64,000 nt of DNA from Pseudomonas sivasensis (GTDB taxonomy: Bacteria > Pseudomonadota > Gammaproteobacteria > Pseudomonadales > Pseudomonadaceae): positions 1 through 64,000 of the forward strand of contig NZ_JAAOWU010000008.1 of NCBI RefSeq assembly GCF_013778505.1. Direction: 5' to 3'. Position 1 is the stretch's first letter. Each line of letters begins with the position of its first letter. Below, in pieces: positions 40,793 to 49,793 of this stretch. Below the pieces are notes generated by a model, which was given only the letters and a program-made list of their open reading frames with translations, did no database searches and had not been told where the DNA came from. A program made the translations under genes and the position numbers.

Positions 40793-41281
40793 TCACTTCA
40801 TGATTACATGGACCTCGTAACCCTTGCCGTTCGGCCAGTCATCTCTAGTGACCTCAATGCTGCCACTTCCGATTTGAGAGGTCACAGGCTCGCCCTTAAC
40901 GATAGCTTTACGTATTTCGTTGTTCAGCTTCGCACCAAGTACTTTTGGAGCTAGTGCTTCTGATGCCTTGCCGAGAGCACCAATTGCAGGACCTTTTGAC
41001 TTAGGCTGATTAAAATTTAGGACAAGTTTTACCTGTTCGACTGCAGTAGCTGTGCCTGTGGCGTAGTAAGCCAGATTATTTGACAGTGGCGACCCGGAAC
41101 CTATGTCCTTGTAGTCGCTCGCGCACCCAAAGGATTCATCTCCGTAGTCCGTCCATTTTCGCCCCTTCAAGCCCGAATCGGACAGCAGCGCACACGCGAT
41201 ACTAGGTTCGGTAACTTTGAGCTCAGCCAAGCATGTCGCAGAGAAAAGGAAAGCCAGCGGCACAACAATAATTTTCAGCAT
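40793..41281 (-). CDS. secreted protein, unknown (moron)
   Basis: A 162-residue protein. I start it at the ATG at 41281 because a good signal peptide (MLKIIVVPLAFLFSATCLA) then begins at residue 1; an ATG at 41299 six codons earlier is possible. Mature part: IACALLSDSGLKGRKWTDYG, a helix-rich centre and a C-terminal VTRDDWPNGKGYEVHVIMK. I have seen this type in Pseudomonas as a periplasmic protein of unknown function. Confidence 0.7.
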   Translation of the reverse strand: MLKIIVVPLAFLFSATCLAELKVTEPSIACALLSDSGLKGRKWTDYGDESFGCASDYKDIGSGSPLSNNLAYYATGTATAVEQVKLVLNFNQPKSKGPAIGALGKASEALAPKVLGAKLNNEIRKAIVKGEPVTSQIGSGSIEVTRDDWPNGKGYEVHVIMK

Positions 41282-41420
41282 CTGTCTTGATTCATCCATT
41301 TTGTATCCGGCTCCATGTCGGACCAAATACAAATACCCCACTTCTACCAATCTCGCCACCCTGGCGAGGCCAGAGGCTACACCACTCCAACGCCCGGGCA
41401 TGGCCCGGCAAGGACTCCCC

Positions 41421-41804
41421 ATGCCCACCCATCAAGACGAAACCCTTCCGCAGCGATACGCCAGAGAGTATCAGGACTACCTGAAGCTCTGCGGCAGCAT
41501 GACTGCCGAGCAAGTGGCCGACCTTCAGTCGCAGCTGAGCAATTCGCTGGCCCGCGAGCAAGCCCTGCAACAGCGCTTGACCGCATCGGATGAGCGGGCA
41601 GGCGTGCTTACTTCCGCGCTTGAAGGGATGCTGGAGTATTTCCCCGAAGGTCATTCGGACGGCGAGTGCTTCAGCGTTGAGATGGCTAAGGCCGCACTCA
41701 AGCCAGCAGTGGGCTCGACATGCAACCAAATCCGAGAGGAAACGGGGCTGCCTATCAATAACCCATGCCATGCCTGCAACAACGGCTTATGCATCGATAA
41801 ATGA
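41421..41804 (+). CDS. coiled-coil early protein with C-terminal Cys cluster
   Basis: A 127-residue protein with AAGGA before the ATG at 41421. The first 70 residues are coiled coil (AEQVADLQSQLSNSLAREQA). The end CHACNNGLCIDK has a Cys cluster that may bind zinc. Unknown role. Confidence 0.7.
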   Translation: MPTHQDETLPQRYAREYQDYLKLCGSMTAEQVADLQSQLSNSLAREQALQQRLTASDERAGVLTSALEGMLEYFPEGHSDGECFSVEMAKAALKPAVGSTCNQIREETGLPINNPCHACNNGLCIDK

Positions 41805-41891
41805 TAGGAGTACATCCGTACTCCACCCGCAAAACCTGTAACCCCTCCCCCTTCAAAGTCAGCCGCTCTAGCGGCAAGGACGAACTCGGCC

Positions 41892-42080
41892 ATGAAAAGA
41901 ACAGTCGTGCTCACAGGCAAGGCAGTCGTGAACTTCCGAAAGGTCATTGAAGGCATCGATGACGACGAGGTAGCGGAGCTCCTGGCCAGCAATGATCTGC
42001 GGGAAAGCCAGATCGACGACGATGACCTGCTCGACATCGAGTGGATCCATGACGACGTGAATATCAAGGTGACGCCATGA
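41892..42080 (+). CDS. small acidic early protein
   Basis: A 62-residue very acidic protein (MKRTVVLTGKAVVNFRKVIE, then LRESQIDDDDLLDIE). Overlaps the 18-codon frame after it by ATGA. Acidic small phage proteins often bind host enzymes, but nothing specific is shown here. Confidence 0.7.
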   Translation: MKRTVVLTGKAVVNFRKVIEGIDDDEVAELLASNDLRESQIDDDDLLDIEWIHDDVNIKVTP

Positions 42081-42133
42081 TCGCCACCCTCTGGTTCGCC
42101 TACGTGTTCATCTACAAGGGGCCAAGGACATGA
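42077..42133 (+). CDS. 18-residue coupled micro-frame
   Basis: MIATLWFAYVFIYKGPRT. Its ATG overlaps the previous stop, and its TGA overlaps the next ATG, both as ATGA. AAGGTGA lies seven bases before it. It may be a true membrane micro-protein or simply a translational bridge. Confidence 0.4.
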   Translation: MIATLWFAYVFIYKGPRT

Positions 42134-42555
42134 GCAGACAAGTCACCGAGCGGGACTTCCGCATGCCCGAGTTCCGGGACGCCAGGGTTGAGGACTACGA
42201 AATCCGCGCAGACGGCAAGGTGGTCCGAAAGGATCGTTGGGAAACAGGAATCCACCAGATTAAGGGCATCGTCGGATCGAGTCGCGGCGAGTTTGAAATC
42301 GACGATGTGGTCGAAGCTGTACGAAAGCTCAGAGGCAACTGGGAAGATGCTGATACAGATGAAGATCCAGGCCACCAGACGATAGATCTACGCCTTTCAT
42401 GTGGGACGGTTCTGGCTCGATGCGAACGTGGCCACGGCCAGTTGCCTTTCACCTACCACTGGCAATTCGGCGCTATCGACTTCACCCGCGCCGACTTCGG
42501 CGCCGATGTCGTCGAATGGCAGAAGTCTCCGCCAACTACCGACGCAATAGCCTAA
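42130..42555 (+). CDS. early phage protein, unknown
   Basis: A 141-residue protein, with AAGGA just before its ATG at 42130. Charged N-terminus with FRMPEFRDARVEDYEIRADG; beta-rich C-terminus ending VEWQKSPPTTDAIA. No family recognised. Confidence 0.7.
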   Translation: MSRQVTERDFRMPEFRDARVEDYEIRADGKVVRKDRWETGIHQIKGIVGSSRGEFEIDDVVEAVRKLRGNWEDADTDEDPGHQTIDLRLSCGTVLARCERGHGQLPFTYHWQFGAIDFTRADFGADVVEWQKSPPTTDAIA

Positions 42556-42556
42556 C

Positions 42557-42936
42557 CCCAATCCCCCTACATGCCTGCTGTTGAGCGGCGTAAGGGCAAT
42601 TGACTGTCGACCCAACGCTCAGCAGCAGCCATGGCCTCATCGAGCGCTGCTGGATAGTCCGGCCAGGGGCCCGTCAGCTCGGCAGCGACTTCGCCAAGCC
42701 CATCAATTGATGCCGGCTCGATGATCGTGACCGCAACCGGCGAGTCGTCGTTCGGGCGGCGCCAATTAAATTTTAGAAACATGACGTGGCCCCGGTAAGC
42801 ATGCGCTATCGGAGCATCGAAGTTGTGTGACACGTCCATGCCTCATCACGAACAAAGTTGAACCCTTTTGTACACCAAACTCGACGCAGTAGAAATCTAG
42901 GCAAAACGCCATCACCCAATCCCCCTACATGCCTGC
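42557..42936. repeat. 22-bp direct repeats around a small gene
   Basis: CCCAATCCCCCTACATGCCTGC occurs at 42557-42578 and 42915-42936, followed in both by near-identical GAGCGGCG. On the minus strand each encodes RRS(T/P)AGM then stop. The second copy is a remnant (YEYLARRSPAGM) of a related gene's 3' end. The small minus-strand gene lies between the copies. Confidence 0.85.
42567..42782 (-). CDS. small protein flanked by repeats of its 3' end
   Basis: A 71-residue protein starting MFLKFNWRRPNDDSPVAVTI at the ATG at 42782 (a longer start at 42839 adds 19 residues). The second half has YPAALDEAMAAAERWVDSQL, helical. Its stop lies in the 22-bp repeat. Unknown function. Confidence 0.55.
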   Translation of the reverse strand: MFLKFNWRRPNDDSPVAVTIIEPASIDGLGEVAAELTGPWPDYPAALDEAMAAAERWVDSQLPLRRSTAGM

Positions 42937-42962
42937 CGGTGAGCGGCGGGCGAGGTATTCGT

Positions 42963-43457
42963 ATGCCTGCAAACTGTGAATACAGCATGGAAAAAAGTGA
43001 TGCCTCGAACATGGCGGGCATGGCTCAGCTGGATCTGGAAGGTCGGCGCTCCGCGCTGGAGGTTTACCTGAAAATCCATGGCCAGCGCCGTTTGGTTGAG
43101 TTCACGGCGCAACTGATTGGCATGGCCAACTCGGTCGCGGAAAACTGCGCCGAGATGTGCGACCAGGTGCTGATCGAGGAATGTGGCGTCCACCCCGACA
43201 AGTTCACCAGCGTGAATCTGCCAACGCTCATCGGTGCGTGCCAGGGCGTGATGATCGCCAGCAAGTGCGACCCGGCCGGTGCCTGTCACGGGTGCGCATA
43301 TCGCTTGGGGTCGATTGCCAATCAGTCGCCCATCACCACTTGCGATGCGGAGTTCATGGCTCACCACCGAAAAGGGTTCATGTGTCATGCCCACCTGGAC
43401 GCAGAAGGCGAGCCCACAAAAGTGTGCGTCGGGCACGCGAAAGCAGCAAAACCCTAA
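42963..43457 (+). CDS. Cys-rich early phage protein
   Basis: A 164-residue protein. The ATG at 42963 follows GAGG. It has many Cys/His that could bind zinc: CAEMC, CDPAGACHGCAYR, a late CDAEFMAHHRKGFMCHAH. Helical N-terminus (RRLVEFTAQLIGMANSVAEN). Found near integrase in similar prophages, but role unknown. Confidence 0.72.
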   Translation: MPANCEYSMEKSDASNMAGMAQLDLEGRRSALEVYLKIHGQRRLVEFTAQLIGMANSVAENCAEMCDQVLIEECGVHPDKFTSVNLPTLIGACQGVMIASKCDPAGACHGCAYRLGSIANQSPITTCDAEFMAHHRKGFMCHAHLDAEGEPTKVCVGHAKAAKP

Positions 43458-43494
43458 CCCACCTTCTGCCGCCCAGCGCGGCGCGGAGCATCCA

Positions 43495-43839
43495 ATGTCA
43501 GCAGCAGAACAGTTAAACGACGGCATAACAGGCGACAAGGTGCCCGAGGCGCAGATGGCCGAGATCCTCGGTACCACCCTCGCCGCCCTGCGCTCAAAGC
43601 GCGCCCGCAATCAAATCCCCCTCGGCGTCTGGAACAAGCAAGGCAGCCGCGTCATGTACAGCATCAGGAGATACTACGAATGGCTCGAAAGCCAATGGGT
43701 TTGCCCGCAGGAATGGACCTCCACCACGGATCGATCCGCATCCGCTTTATGTGGAACGGCAGCCGGCGCAGTGAAACGCTCCCCTATCCCCCGACACAGA
43801 AAGGAATCAAGTCTGCCTCACAGGTTGTTGATCAAGTAA
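43495..43839 (+). CDS. excisionase-like HTH protein
   Basis: A 114-residue protein with GGAG before the ATG. The first 70 residues resemble a winged HTH of excisionase/MerR type: KVPEAQMAEILGTTLAALRS, then GVWNKQGSRVMYSIRRYYEW. The last 45 residues overlap the integrase gene in another frame by 160 bases and look like a by-product. As directional factor it would control integrase. Confidence 0.72.
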   Translation: MSAAEQLNDGITGDKVPEAQMAEILGTTLAALRSKRARNQIPLGVWNKQGSRVMYSIRRYYEWLESQWVCPQEWTSTTDRSASALCGTAAGAVKRSPIPRHRKESSLPHRLLIK

Positions 43840-44873
43840 AAGGCCTGATTAAACTGGGGCTGCTCGACGACGATAAGTACGCCGAGCTTTTCCCCAGTTC
43901 CAGCAACGTCGCTGGGGGGAAGATCAACTTCGGCGAGTATGCCCAGCTCTGGCTAGACAGTCGTGAGGTGGTCGGTGGAACGAAGGCGAACTACAAGGGT
44001 GCACTGAACCGGTACTGGATGCCCGGCCTGGCCCTGGTGCGAATCGACCTGATCACCACTACGCTGCTCCGCCGGGTAATGGCAGCCAGCGAATGGAAGT
44101 CCCCCGGGGTGAAGCGCAACGCGATCTCAAAGCTGTCGACCATCCTGAACTCAGCAATGTCCGAAGAGCTTATCCCGAAGAACCCCGCGGCGATCCTGGA
44201 GTTACCCAAGCGCAGCAAGAAGGAAATTGACCCGTTCACTTTGGAAGAGGCAAACCTGATCATCGCCAAGATGTACGAGCACGATCACTGGCCCAGCACG
44301 ATCTATGCGGCATTTTTTGAGTTTGTGTTTTTTACAGGAATGCGCCTTTCCGAGGCCCTGGCAATGCGCTGGGATGCGGTAGACGAAGAGAAAAGGACGG
44401 CCCACGTCTGTCGTGGGATCGCCCTGGGGGAAGTGGTAGAGCGTACAAAAACGGGTGGAGACCGCTATGTTTTGCTTAATGAACGCGCCATGCATGCGCT
44501 GAAATTCGCGAGGGAATACGCAGAGCGTCGGAAAAAAGGTAAAGGGAGGGTGTTGGAAACGCCTTTCATTTTCCCGCCGTCAAAGAACTCGGAGTACGTG
44601 AAACAGACATCTGACCTGCACAAGCAGTGGATTCCGACCCTGAAGGCTCTGAATATCCGTCGTCGGCCGCCATACAACTGTCGTCACACCTATGCGACAA
44701 TATGCATTATGTCTGGCATGAACCCCGCCTTCATCTCCCAGCAGCTCGGCCATAGTGTGCAGATGCTGCTCTCGACTTATGCGCGTTGGATCAACTCAAG
44801 CTCGGACTGGAGCGAAATGCAAAAGCTCCAGATTGGTCCCAAATTGGTCCCAGTTCAAATAAGCGCACCCTAA
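43680..44873 (+). CDS. tyrosine recombinase integrase
   Basis: A 397-residue phage integrase. N-terminal arm-binding region, core-binding domain (FGEYAQLWLDSREVV), catalytic domain with Arg in TGMRLSEAL, Lys in TKTGGDRY, RHTYAT box, GHS and Tyr in TYARW. The first His of the usual H-x-x-R box is replaced (YNCRH). GGAG lies nine bases before the ATG. It reads directly towards the chromosome and ends 20 bases before ybiT. Confidence 0.93.
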   Translation: MARKPMGLPAGMDLHHGSIRIRFMWNGSRRSETLPYPPTQKGIKSASQVVDQVKGLIKLGLLDDDKYAELFPSSSNVAGGKINFGEYAQLWLDSREVVGGTKANYKGALNRYWMPGLALVRIDLITTTLLRRVMAASEWKSPGVKRNAISKLSTILNSAMSEELIPKNPAAILELPKRSKKEIDPFTLEEANLIIAKMYEHDHWPSTIYAAFFEFVFFTGMRLSEALAMRWDAVDEEKRTAHVCRGIALGEVVERTKTGGDRYVLLNERAMHALKFAREYAERRKKGKGRVLETPFIFPPSKNSEYVKQTSDLHKQWIPTLKALNIRRRPPYNCRHTYATICIMSGMNPAFISQQLGHSVQMLLSTYARWINSSSDWSEMQKLQIGPKLVPVQISAP

Positions 44874-44893
44874 GCTATTGATAGGTAAAGTAA
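44874..44893. other. prophage-chromosome junction (attR region)
   Basis: Only 20 bases (GCTATTGATAGGTAAAGTAA) separate integrase and ybiT. The right attachment site must be here or within the first bases of ybiT, but without the left end I cannot define the core. The phage replaced whatever lay upstream of ybiT. Confidence 0.5.
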
Positions 44894-46480
44894 TTGATCT
44901 CCACAGCTAACATCACCATGCAGTTCGGCGCCAAGCCGCTCTTCGAGAACGTCTCGGTCAAGTTCGGCGCCGGCAACCGGTATGGTTTGATCGGTGCCAA
45001 CGGTTGCGGCAAGTCGACCTTCATGAAAATCCTCGGCGGCGACCTCGATCCGTCGGGCGGCCAGGTCATGCTGGAGCCTAACGTTCGCCTGGGTAAATTG
45101 CGCCAGGACCAGTTCGCCTACGAAGAATTCACCGTGCTCGACACCGTGATCATGGGCCACGAGGAGCTGTGGAAGGTCAAGGCCGAGCGCGACCGTATCT
45201 ACTCGCTGCCGGAAATGAGCGAAGACGACGGCATGGCCGTGGCCGAGCTGGAAACCGAGTTCGCCGAGATGGACGGCTACACCGCCGAATCCCGTGCCGG
45301 CGAGCTGCTGCTGGGCCTGGGCATTCCTCTGGAACAACACTTCGGCCCGATGAGCGAAGTGTCCCCTGGCTGGAAACTGCGTGTATTGCTGGCCCAGGCG
45401 CTGTTCTCCGATCCTGAAGTGCTGTTGCTCGACGAACCGACCAACCACTTGGACATCAACACCATCCGCTGGCTGGAAAACATCCTGACCCAGCGTAACA
45501 GCCTGATGATCATCATCTCTCACGACCGTCACTTCCTGAACAGCGTGTGCACCCACATGGCTGACCTGGACTACGGCGAGCTGCGCCTGTTCCCGGGCAA
45601 CTACGACGAGTACATGACCGTGGCGACCCAGTCCCGCGAGCAGCTGCTGTCGGACAACGCCAAGAAGAAGGCGCAGATCTCTGAGCTGCAATCCTTCGTC
45701 AGCCGCTTCTCGGCCAACGCCTCCAAAGCCAAGCAAGCGACTTCCCGCGCCAAGGCGATCGACAAGATCCAACTCGCTGAGGTCAAGCCTTCGAGCCGGG
45801 TGAGCCCGTTCATCCGTTTCGATCAGAACAAGAAACTTCACCGCCAGGCTGTAATGGTCGAAAAAATGGCCAAGGGTTTCGACGGCAAGCCGCTGTTCAA
45901 GGATTTCAGCTTCCAGGTTGAAGCGGGAGAGCGTGTTGCGATCATCGGTCCGAACGGTATCGGCAAGACCACCCTGCTGCGCACCCTGGTCAACGAGTTG
46001 ACCCCGGACGCAGGCTCCATCAAGTGGACCGACGCTGCGGAATTGGGTTACTACGCCCAGGATCACGCTCACGACTTCGAAGATGACGTGACGCTGTTCG
46101 ACTGGATGGGTCAGTGGACTCAGGGCGAGCAGATGATTCGCGGCACTTTGGGCCGCATGCTGTTCTCCAACGACGAGATCCTCAAGTCGGTCAAGGTAAT
46201 CTCCGGTGGTGAGCAAGGTCGCATGCTGTTCGGCAAGTTGATCCTGCAAAAGCCGAACGTGCTGATCATGGACGAACCGACCAACCACTTGGACATGGAA
46301 TCCATCGAAGCGCTGAACCTGGCGCTGGAAAACTACCCGGGCACGCTGATCTTCGTCAGCCACGACCGTGAGTTCGTATCGTCCCTGGCCACCCGCATCA
46401 TCGAGTTGAGCGCTGACGGCGTGATCGACTTCAGCGGTACTTATGACGACTACCTGCGTAGCCAAGGCGTCGTGTTCTAA
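44894..46480 (+). CDS. ybiT: ABC-F ATPase YbiT
   Basis: A 528-residue ABC-F protein, near in sequence to E. coli YbiT. Two ATPase domains: Walker [10 protein letters not shown] and GPNGIGKTT; signatures LSGG-type SPGWK and SGGEQGRM; Walker [12 protein letters not shown] and [11 protein letters not shown]. The linker between ([13 protein letters not shown]...) enters the ribosome in this family. Starts with [15 protein letters not shown]. Its own promoter appears to have been displaced by the prophage, so integrase read-through may feed it. Confidence 0.95.
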   Translation: MISTANITMQFGAKPLFENVSVKFGAGNRYGLIGANGCGKSTFMKILGGDLDPSGGQVMLEPNVRLGKLRQDQFAYEEFTVLDTVIMGHEELWKVKAERDRIYSLPEMSEDDGMAVAELETEFAEMDGYTAESRAGELLLGLGIPLEQHFGPMSEVSPGWKLRVLLAQALFSDPEVLLLDEPTNHLDINTIRWLENILTQRNSLMIIISHDRHFLNSVCTHMADLDYGELRLFPGNYDEYMTVATQSREQLLSDNAKKKAQISELQSFVSRFSANASKAKQATSRAKAIDKIQLAEVKPSSRVSPFIRFDQNKKLHRQAVMVEKMAKGFDGKPLFKDFSFQVEAGERVAIIGPNGIGKTTLLRTLVNELTPDAGSIKWTDAAELGYYAQDHAHDFEDDVTLFDWMGQWTQGEQMIRGTLGRMLFSNDEILKSVKVISGGEQGRMLFGKLILQKPNVLIMDEPTNHLDMESIEALNLALENYPGTLIFVSHDREFVSSLATRIIELSADGVIDFSGTYDDYLRSQGVVF

Positions 46481-46501
46481 ATAACGCCCGCTGCACCCAA
46501 G

Positions 46502-46529
46502 AGCCCCGTCCACTGTGACGGGGCTTTTT
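46502..46529 (+). terminator. ybiT terminator
   Basis: AGCCCCGTC-CACTGT-GACGGGGCT followed by TTTTTG. Confidence 0.85.
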
Positions 46530-46638
46530 GCATGTTGTGGCAAGCGGGCCTGTTCGTCAGACCAAGTAGTTAGGCTGCTTCCTTTTACCCCGGGCCCTTG
46601 CCATGATGCCCTCACCGCCCGCCCGCGAACGAGTGCCC

Positions 46639-47814
46639 ATGTCTACCGCCACCCCCTCCTCCCTGTCGGTCACCCTGCAGATCGTCTCGATCGTCTTCTA
46701 TACCTTCATTGCCTTCATCTGCATCGGCCTGCCGATTGCGGTAATCCCAGGCTACGTGCACGAACAATTGGGGTTCAGCGCGGTGGTGGCCGGGATCACC
46801 ATCGGTTCGCAGTACCTGGCGACCCTGCTTAGCCGCCCCATGGCCGGGCGGATGTCGGACAATGTCGGGACCAAACGCGCGATTGTGCTGGGGCTGGCGG
46901 GCATTCTCGTGAGCGGTGTGCTGACGTTCTTCGCGACGTTGCTGGAAAGTACGCCCAACGTAAGCCTGGGCATTCTGATCGTCGCCCGGCTGCTGCTGGG
47001 CGTGGCCCAAGGTCTGATCGGTGTGGGCACCATCAGTTGGTGCATGGGCCAGGTCGGCGCCGAGCATACGGCGCGGTCGATTTCCTGGAACGGCATTGCG
47101 TCCTACGGTGCCATCGCCATCGGTGCGCCGCTGGGGGTGGTGATGGTGGCCGAGTATGGCTACAACAGCCTGGGGATCGCCCTGACCGTACTCGCAGCGC
47201 TGGGCCTGATACTGATCCGCAACAAACCGTCGGTGCCGGTGGTGCGCGGCGAGCGCTTGCCATTCTGGGCGGTGTTCGGGCGTATCGCGCCGTTTGGGGT
47301 CAGCTTGTGCCTGTCGTCGATTGGCTACGGCACGCTCACTACCTTTATCACCCTCTACTACCTCAATCGTGGCTGGCAAGGCGCGGCGTACTGCCTCACG
47401 GTATTTGGCGTGTGCTTTATCCTGTCGCGCCTGGTATTTATCTCGGCGATCAGTCGTTTTGGCGGGTTCAGCGCCGCCATCGCCTGCATGCTTATCGAGA
47501 CCCTCGGCCTCACCTTGTTGTGGCTGGCGCCCTCCACCGGTGTGGCGTTGATCGGCGCAGGACTGACGGGCTTTGGTCTGTCGCTGGTGTACCCGGCGCT
47601 GGGCGTGGAAGCCATCAAGCAAGTACCCAACAGCAGCCGTGGCGCGGGATTGAGTGCGTATGCGGTGTTTTTTGACTTGGCCCTGGCGATTGCCGGGCCG
47701 TTGATGGGTTTTGTGGCGCTGAACCTGGGGTACGGCTGGATCTTCTTCTGCGCGGCGTTGCTGTCGGTCACGGCGCTGGGCGTGACTTTACTGCTCAAGC
47801 GCCGCGCTTACTGA
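46639..47814 (+). CDS. MFS transporter (YhhS/YfcJ type)
   Basis: A 391-residue permease with twelve hydrophobic segments, motif A-like GRMSDNVGTKRA after TM2, and central loop near residue 200. Resembles the YhhS/YfcJ arabinose-efflux-like group. Start at the ATG at 46639; an in-frame start 12 codons earlier is possible. Exports unknown small molecules. Convergent with the hydrolase gene, overlapping it by seven bases. Confidence 0.85.
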   Translation: MSTATPSSLSVTLQIVSIVFYTFIAFICIGLPIAVIPGYVHEQLGFSAVVAGITIGSQYLATLLSRPMAGRMSDNVGTKRAIVLGLAGILVSGVLTFFATLLESTPNVSLGILIVARLLLGVAQGLIGVGTISWCMGQVGAEHTARSISWNGIASYGAIAIGAPLGVVMVAEYGYNSLGIALTVLAALGLILIRNKPSVPVVRGERLPFWAVFGRIAPFGVSLCLSSIGYGTLTTFITLYYLNRGWQGAAYCLTVFGVCFILSRLVFISAISRFGGFSAAIACMLIETLGLTLLWLAPSTGVALIGAGLTGFGLSLVYPALGVEAIKQVPNSSRGAGLSAYAVFFDLALAIAGPLMGFVALNLGYGWIFFCAALLSVTALGVTLLLKRRAY

Positions 47815-48845
47815 TCAGCCGTCTGCAAACCCGCACGAGTGGACGTGCCAAGGGTACGAGTGAAAAAGCGCCCGGCTTCGGAAATCAGATCGCGGTGAAT
47901 GCCTTCGCGGTCGACGCCATCGGCGTCAGTGCAGATCGCCGGCATGGCGGCCAGTTGGTCACTGTCGCACGGCGCCATGAACACGAAGTGCCCTGCCCCG
48001 GCCAGCAGCTTGAAATTCGGCGGCTCAGGTAATTTGCGCGCGAGTGCTGCGGCGTTCTTGTCCACGGCCACCAGCTTGTCGCCGTCGCCGCTGTAGAGCA
48101 GCACCGGCACATGCACGTCGGCCAACGTGTGACGGCCGAACATCAGGCTCAACGGCGCCATTAGCATCAAGGCGTGGATACGCGGGTCGGATTGGGGCTG
48201 TAAGTCGTCACGGTCCACCACCAACTCGCCTTTGGTGGTGCAGGCGTCGCGGTCTTCCGGGCGTTCCTGGCAATAGCGGCGCAAGCGATCGAAATCCGGC
48301 TTGGCGCCAGCCAGGATCAACGCGGTTTCGCCACCGGCGGAATAGCCGATCACCCCCACCTGGTTGATGTTGACGAACGGAGACAGCATCGGATCCGCCA
48401 GGGTGGCGGTGATCGCTTCGGATATCTGGATCGGCCGCCCGTACAGGTTGCTCAGCGTGCCCAGACGGCTATGGTCCTTGTAGTTGTCGCCAGGATGCAG
48501 CACCGCCACCACCACAAAGCCTTTGCGCGCCAGGGACGTGGCCAGGTCGTGCAGGGCCAGCGGCGTGCCGGTGTTGCCATGGGACAGCATCAGCATCGGG
48601 AAACGGCCGATGGCGATCTTGGAATCTTCGGTGGCGGCGACGTGATAGGCACCCAGCTGCGTGGTGTGCTCAAGGCCGGTTGACGGATAGAACGCCACGG
48701 CCTTCATTGGTTGCAAGTCGAGCGGATCGAGAAACGTCATGCGATGAAAGCCGACGCTCCAATGGGGGTGCGGCGCAGGCGCGGCGTGCACTGAAATCAG
48801 GCCGCCCAGCAGGGAAAGAACCATAACAGCACAAAGACGCATCAT
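47808..48845 (-). CDS. secreted alpha/beta hydrolase
   Basis: A 345-residue serine hydrolase with signal peptide (MMRLCAVMVLSLLGGLISVH). Nucleophile elbow GYSAGG; oxyanion loop LSHGNTG; His in GAGHFVFM. Looks like the dienelactone hydrolase/PAF-acetylhydrolase-like periplasmic family. Substrate unknown. AGGTGG precedes the start. Confidence 0.85.
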   Translation of the reverse strand: MMRLCAVMVLSLLGGLISVHAAPAPHPHWSVGFHRMTFLDPLDLQPMKAVAFYPSTGLEHTTQLGAYHVAATEDSKIAIGRFPMLMLSHGNTGTPLALHDLATSLARKGFVVVAVLHPGDNYKDHSRLGTLSNLYGRPIQISEAITATLADPMLSPFVNINQVGVIGYSAGGETALILAGAKPDFDRLRRYCQERPEDRDACTTKGELVVDRDDLQPQSDPRIHALMLMAPLSLMFGRHTLADVHVPVLLYSGDGDKLVAVDKNAAALARKLPEPPNFKLLAGAGHFVFMAPCDSDQLAAMPAICTDADGVDREGIHRDLISEAGRFFTRTLGTSTRAGLQTADQ

Positions 48846-49056
48846 GGGGATGTCCACCTTTGCTGCGTGAGAACCGACATGTCGAATGAAAAGTCCAGGG
48901 CATTGACCCCATGCTTGCACAAGCTGGGCCACATCAAAGAAGACAGCGGGAAAACGAAAAAACTCCGCACTCCGGTCGCGTTCAGGCGATCAGAATACAG
49001 AGTTTAGACACTCGGCTTCAGATTGAAACCGAGAGGAGGCGATATTTACTAAAGCC

Positions 49057-49668
49057 TTACGCGGCAGCGAACAATTGTTCGTTGATCAGTACGTTAGCGT
49101 CGCTCAGGGACTTGCTGCGCACTTCATCACCATAGGCCAGGCCTTCGGCCCGCACGATTTCGATGTTGGTGATGCCGAGGAAGCCGAACAGCAGTTTCAG
49201 GTAGCCTTCATGGGCAGCGCCCGACGCTTGACCGGCATGCAGGCCGCCGGCAGTGGAAACGATGATGACTTTCTTGTTGCCGCACAGGCCTTCCGGACCG
49301 GCTTCGGTGTAACGGAAAGTCTGACCAGCGACCGCGATACGGTCGATCCAGGCTTTCAGTTGGGTCGGGATAGTGAAGTTGTACATCGGCGCACCTACCA
49401 CAATGGCGTCGGCAGCGAGGAATTCAGCCAGGGACGAAGCGCTCAGTTCAGCTTCGTGTTTTTGCGCAGCGTCGCGCAGTTCAGCGGCCGTGCCCAACGC
49501 ACCCAGGGTGGCGCCGGAGAAGTGGTTGATGGCGTCGCTGGCCAGGTCGCGGTAAGTCACTTCCACACTCGGCTCAGCCGCTTGCCAGGCTTTAACCACA
49601 CCAGCGCTGAGCTGACGGGAAGCCGAGTTGTCGCCGAGAATGCTGGAATCGATATGCAACAGTTTCAT
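49057..49668 (-). CDS. azoR: FMN-dependent NADH-azoreductase
   Basis: A 203-residue flavodoxin-like quinone/azo reductase. [20 protein letters not shown] forms the FMN phosphate loop; [17 protein letters not shown] and STAGGLH are typical AzoR motifs. Protects against quinones and electrophiles. Divergent from the LysR gene, which likely controls it. Confidence 0.95.
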   Translation of the reverse strand: MKLLHIDSSILGDNSASRQLSAGVVKAWQAAEPSVEVTYRDLASDAINHFSGATLGALGTAAELRDAAQKHEAELSASSLAEFLAADAIVVGAPMYNFTIPTQLKAWIDRIAVAGQTFRYTEAGPEGLCGNKKVIIVSTAGGLHAGQASGAAHEGYLKLLFGFLGITNIEIVRAEGLAYGDEVRSKSLSDANVLINEQLFAAA

Positions 49669-49793
49669 GATGGATCTCCGAGGTGGGATCGACTAGGGCG
49701 ATCAGATGGCGGTGATGCTACGCATGAAACGAATAGTCGATAAGCCGCCTGTAATGCGATAGTTTGTCCCACTGACAGGACAATAGGCTCACC

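Noticed and set aside
44870..46615. 581-codon minus frame across ybiT
   Set aside because: Shadow of ybiT. Unlike the intein case it does not respect gene borders and has no recognisable domain.
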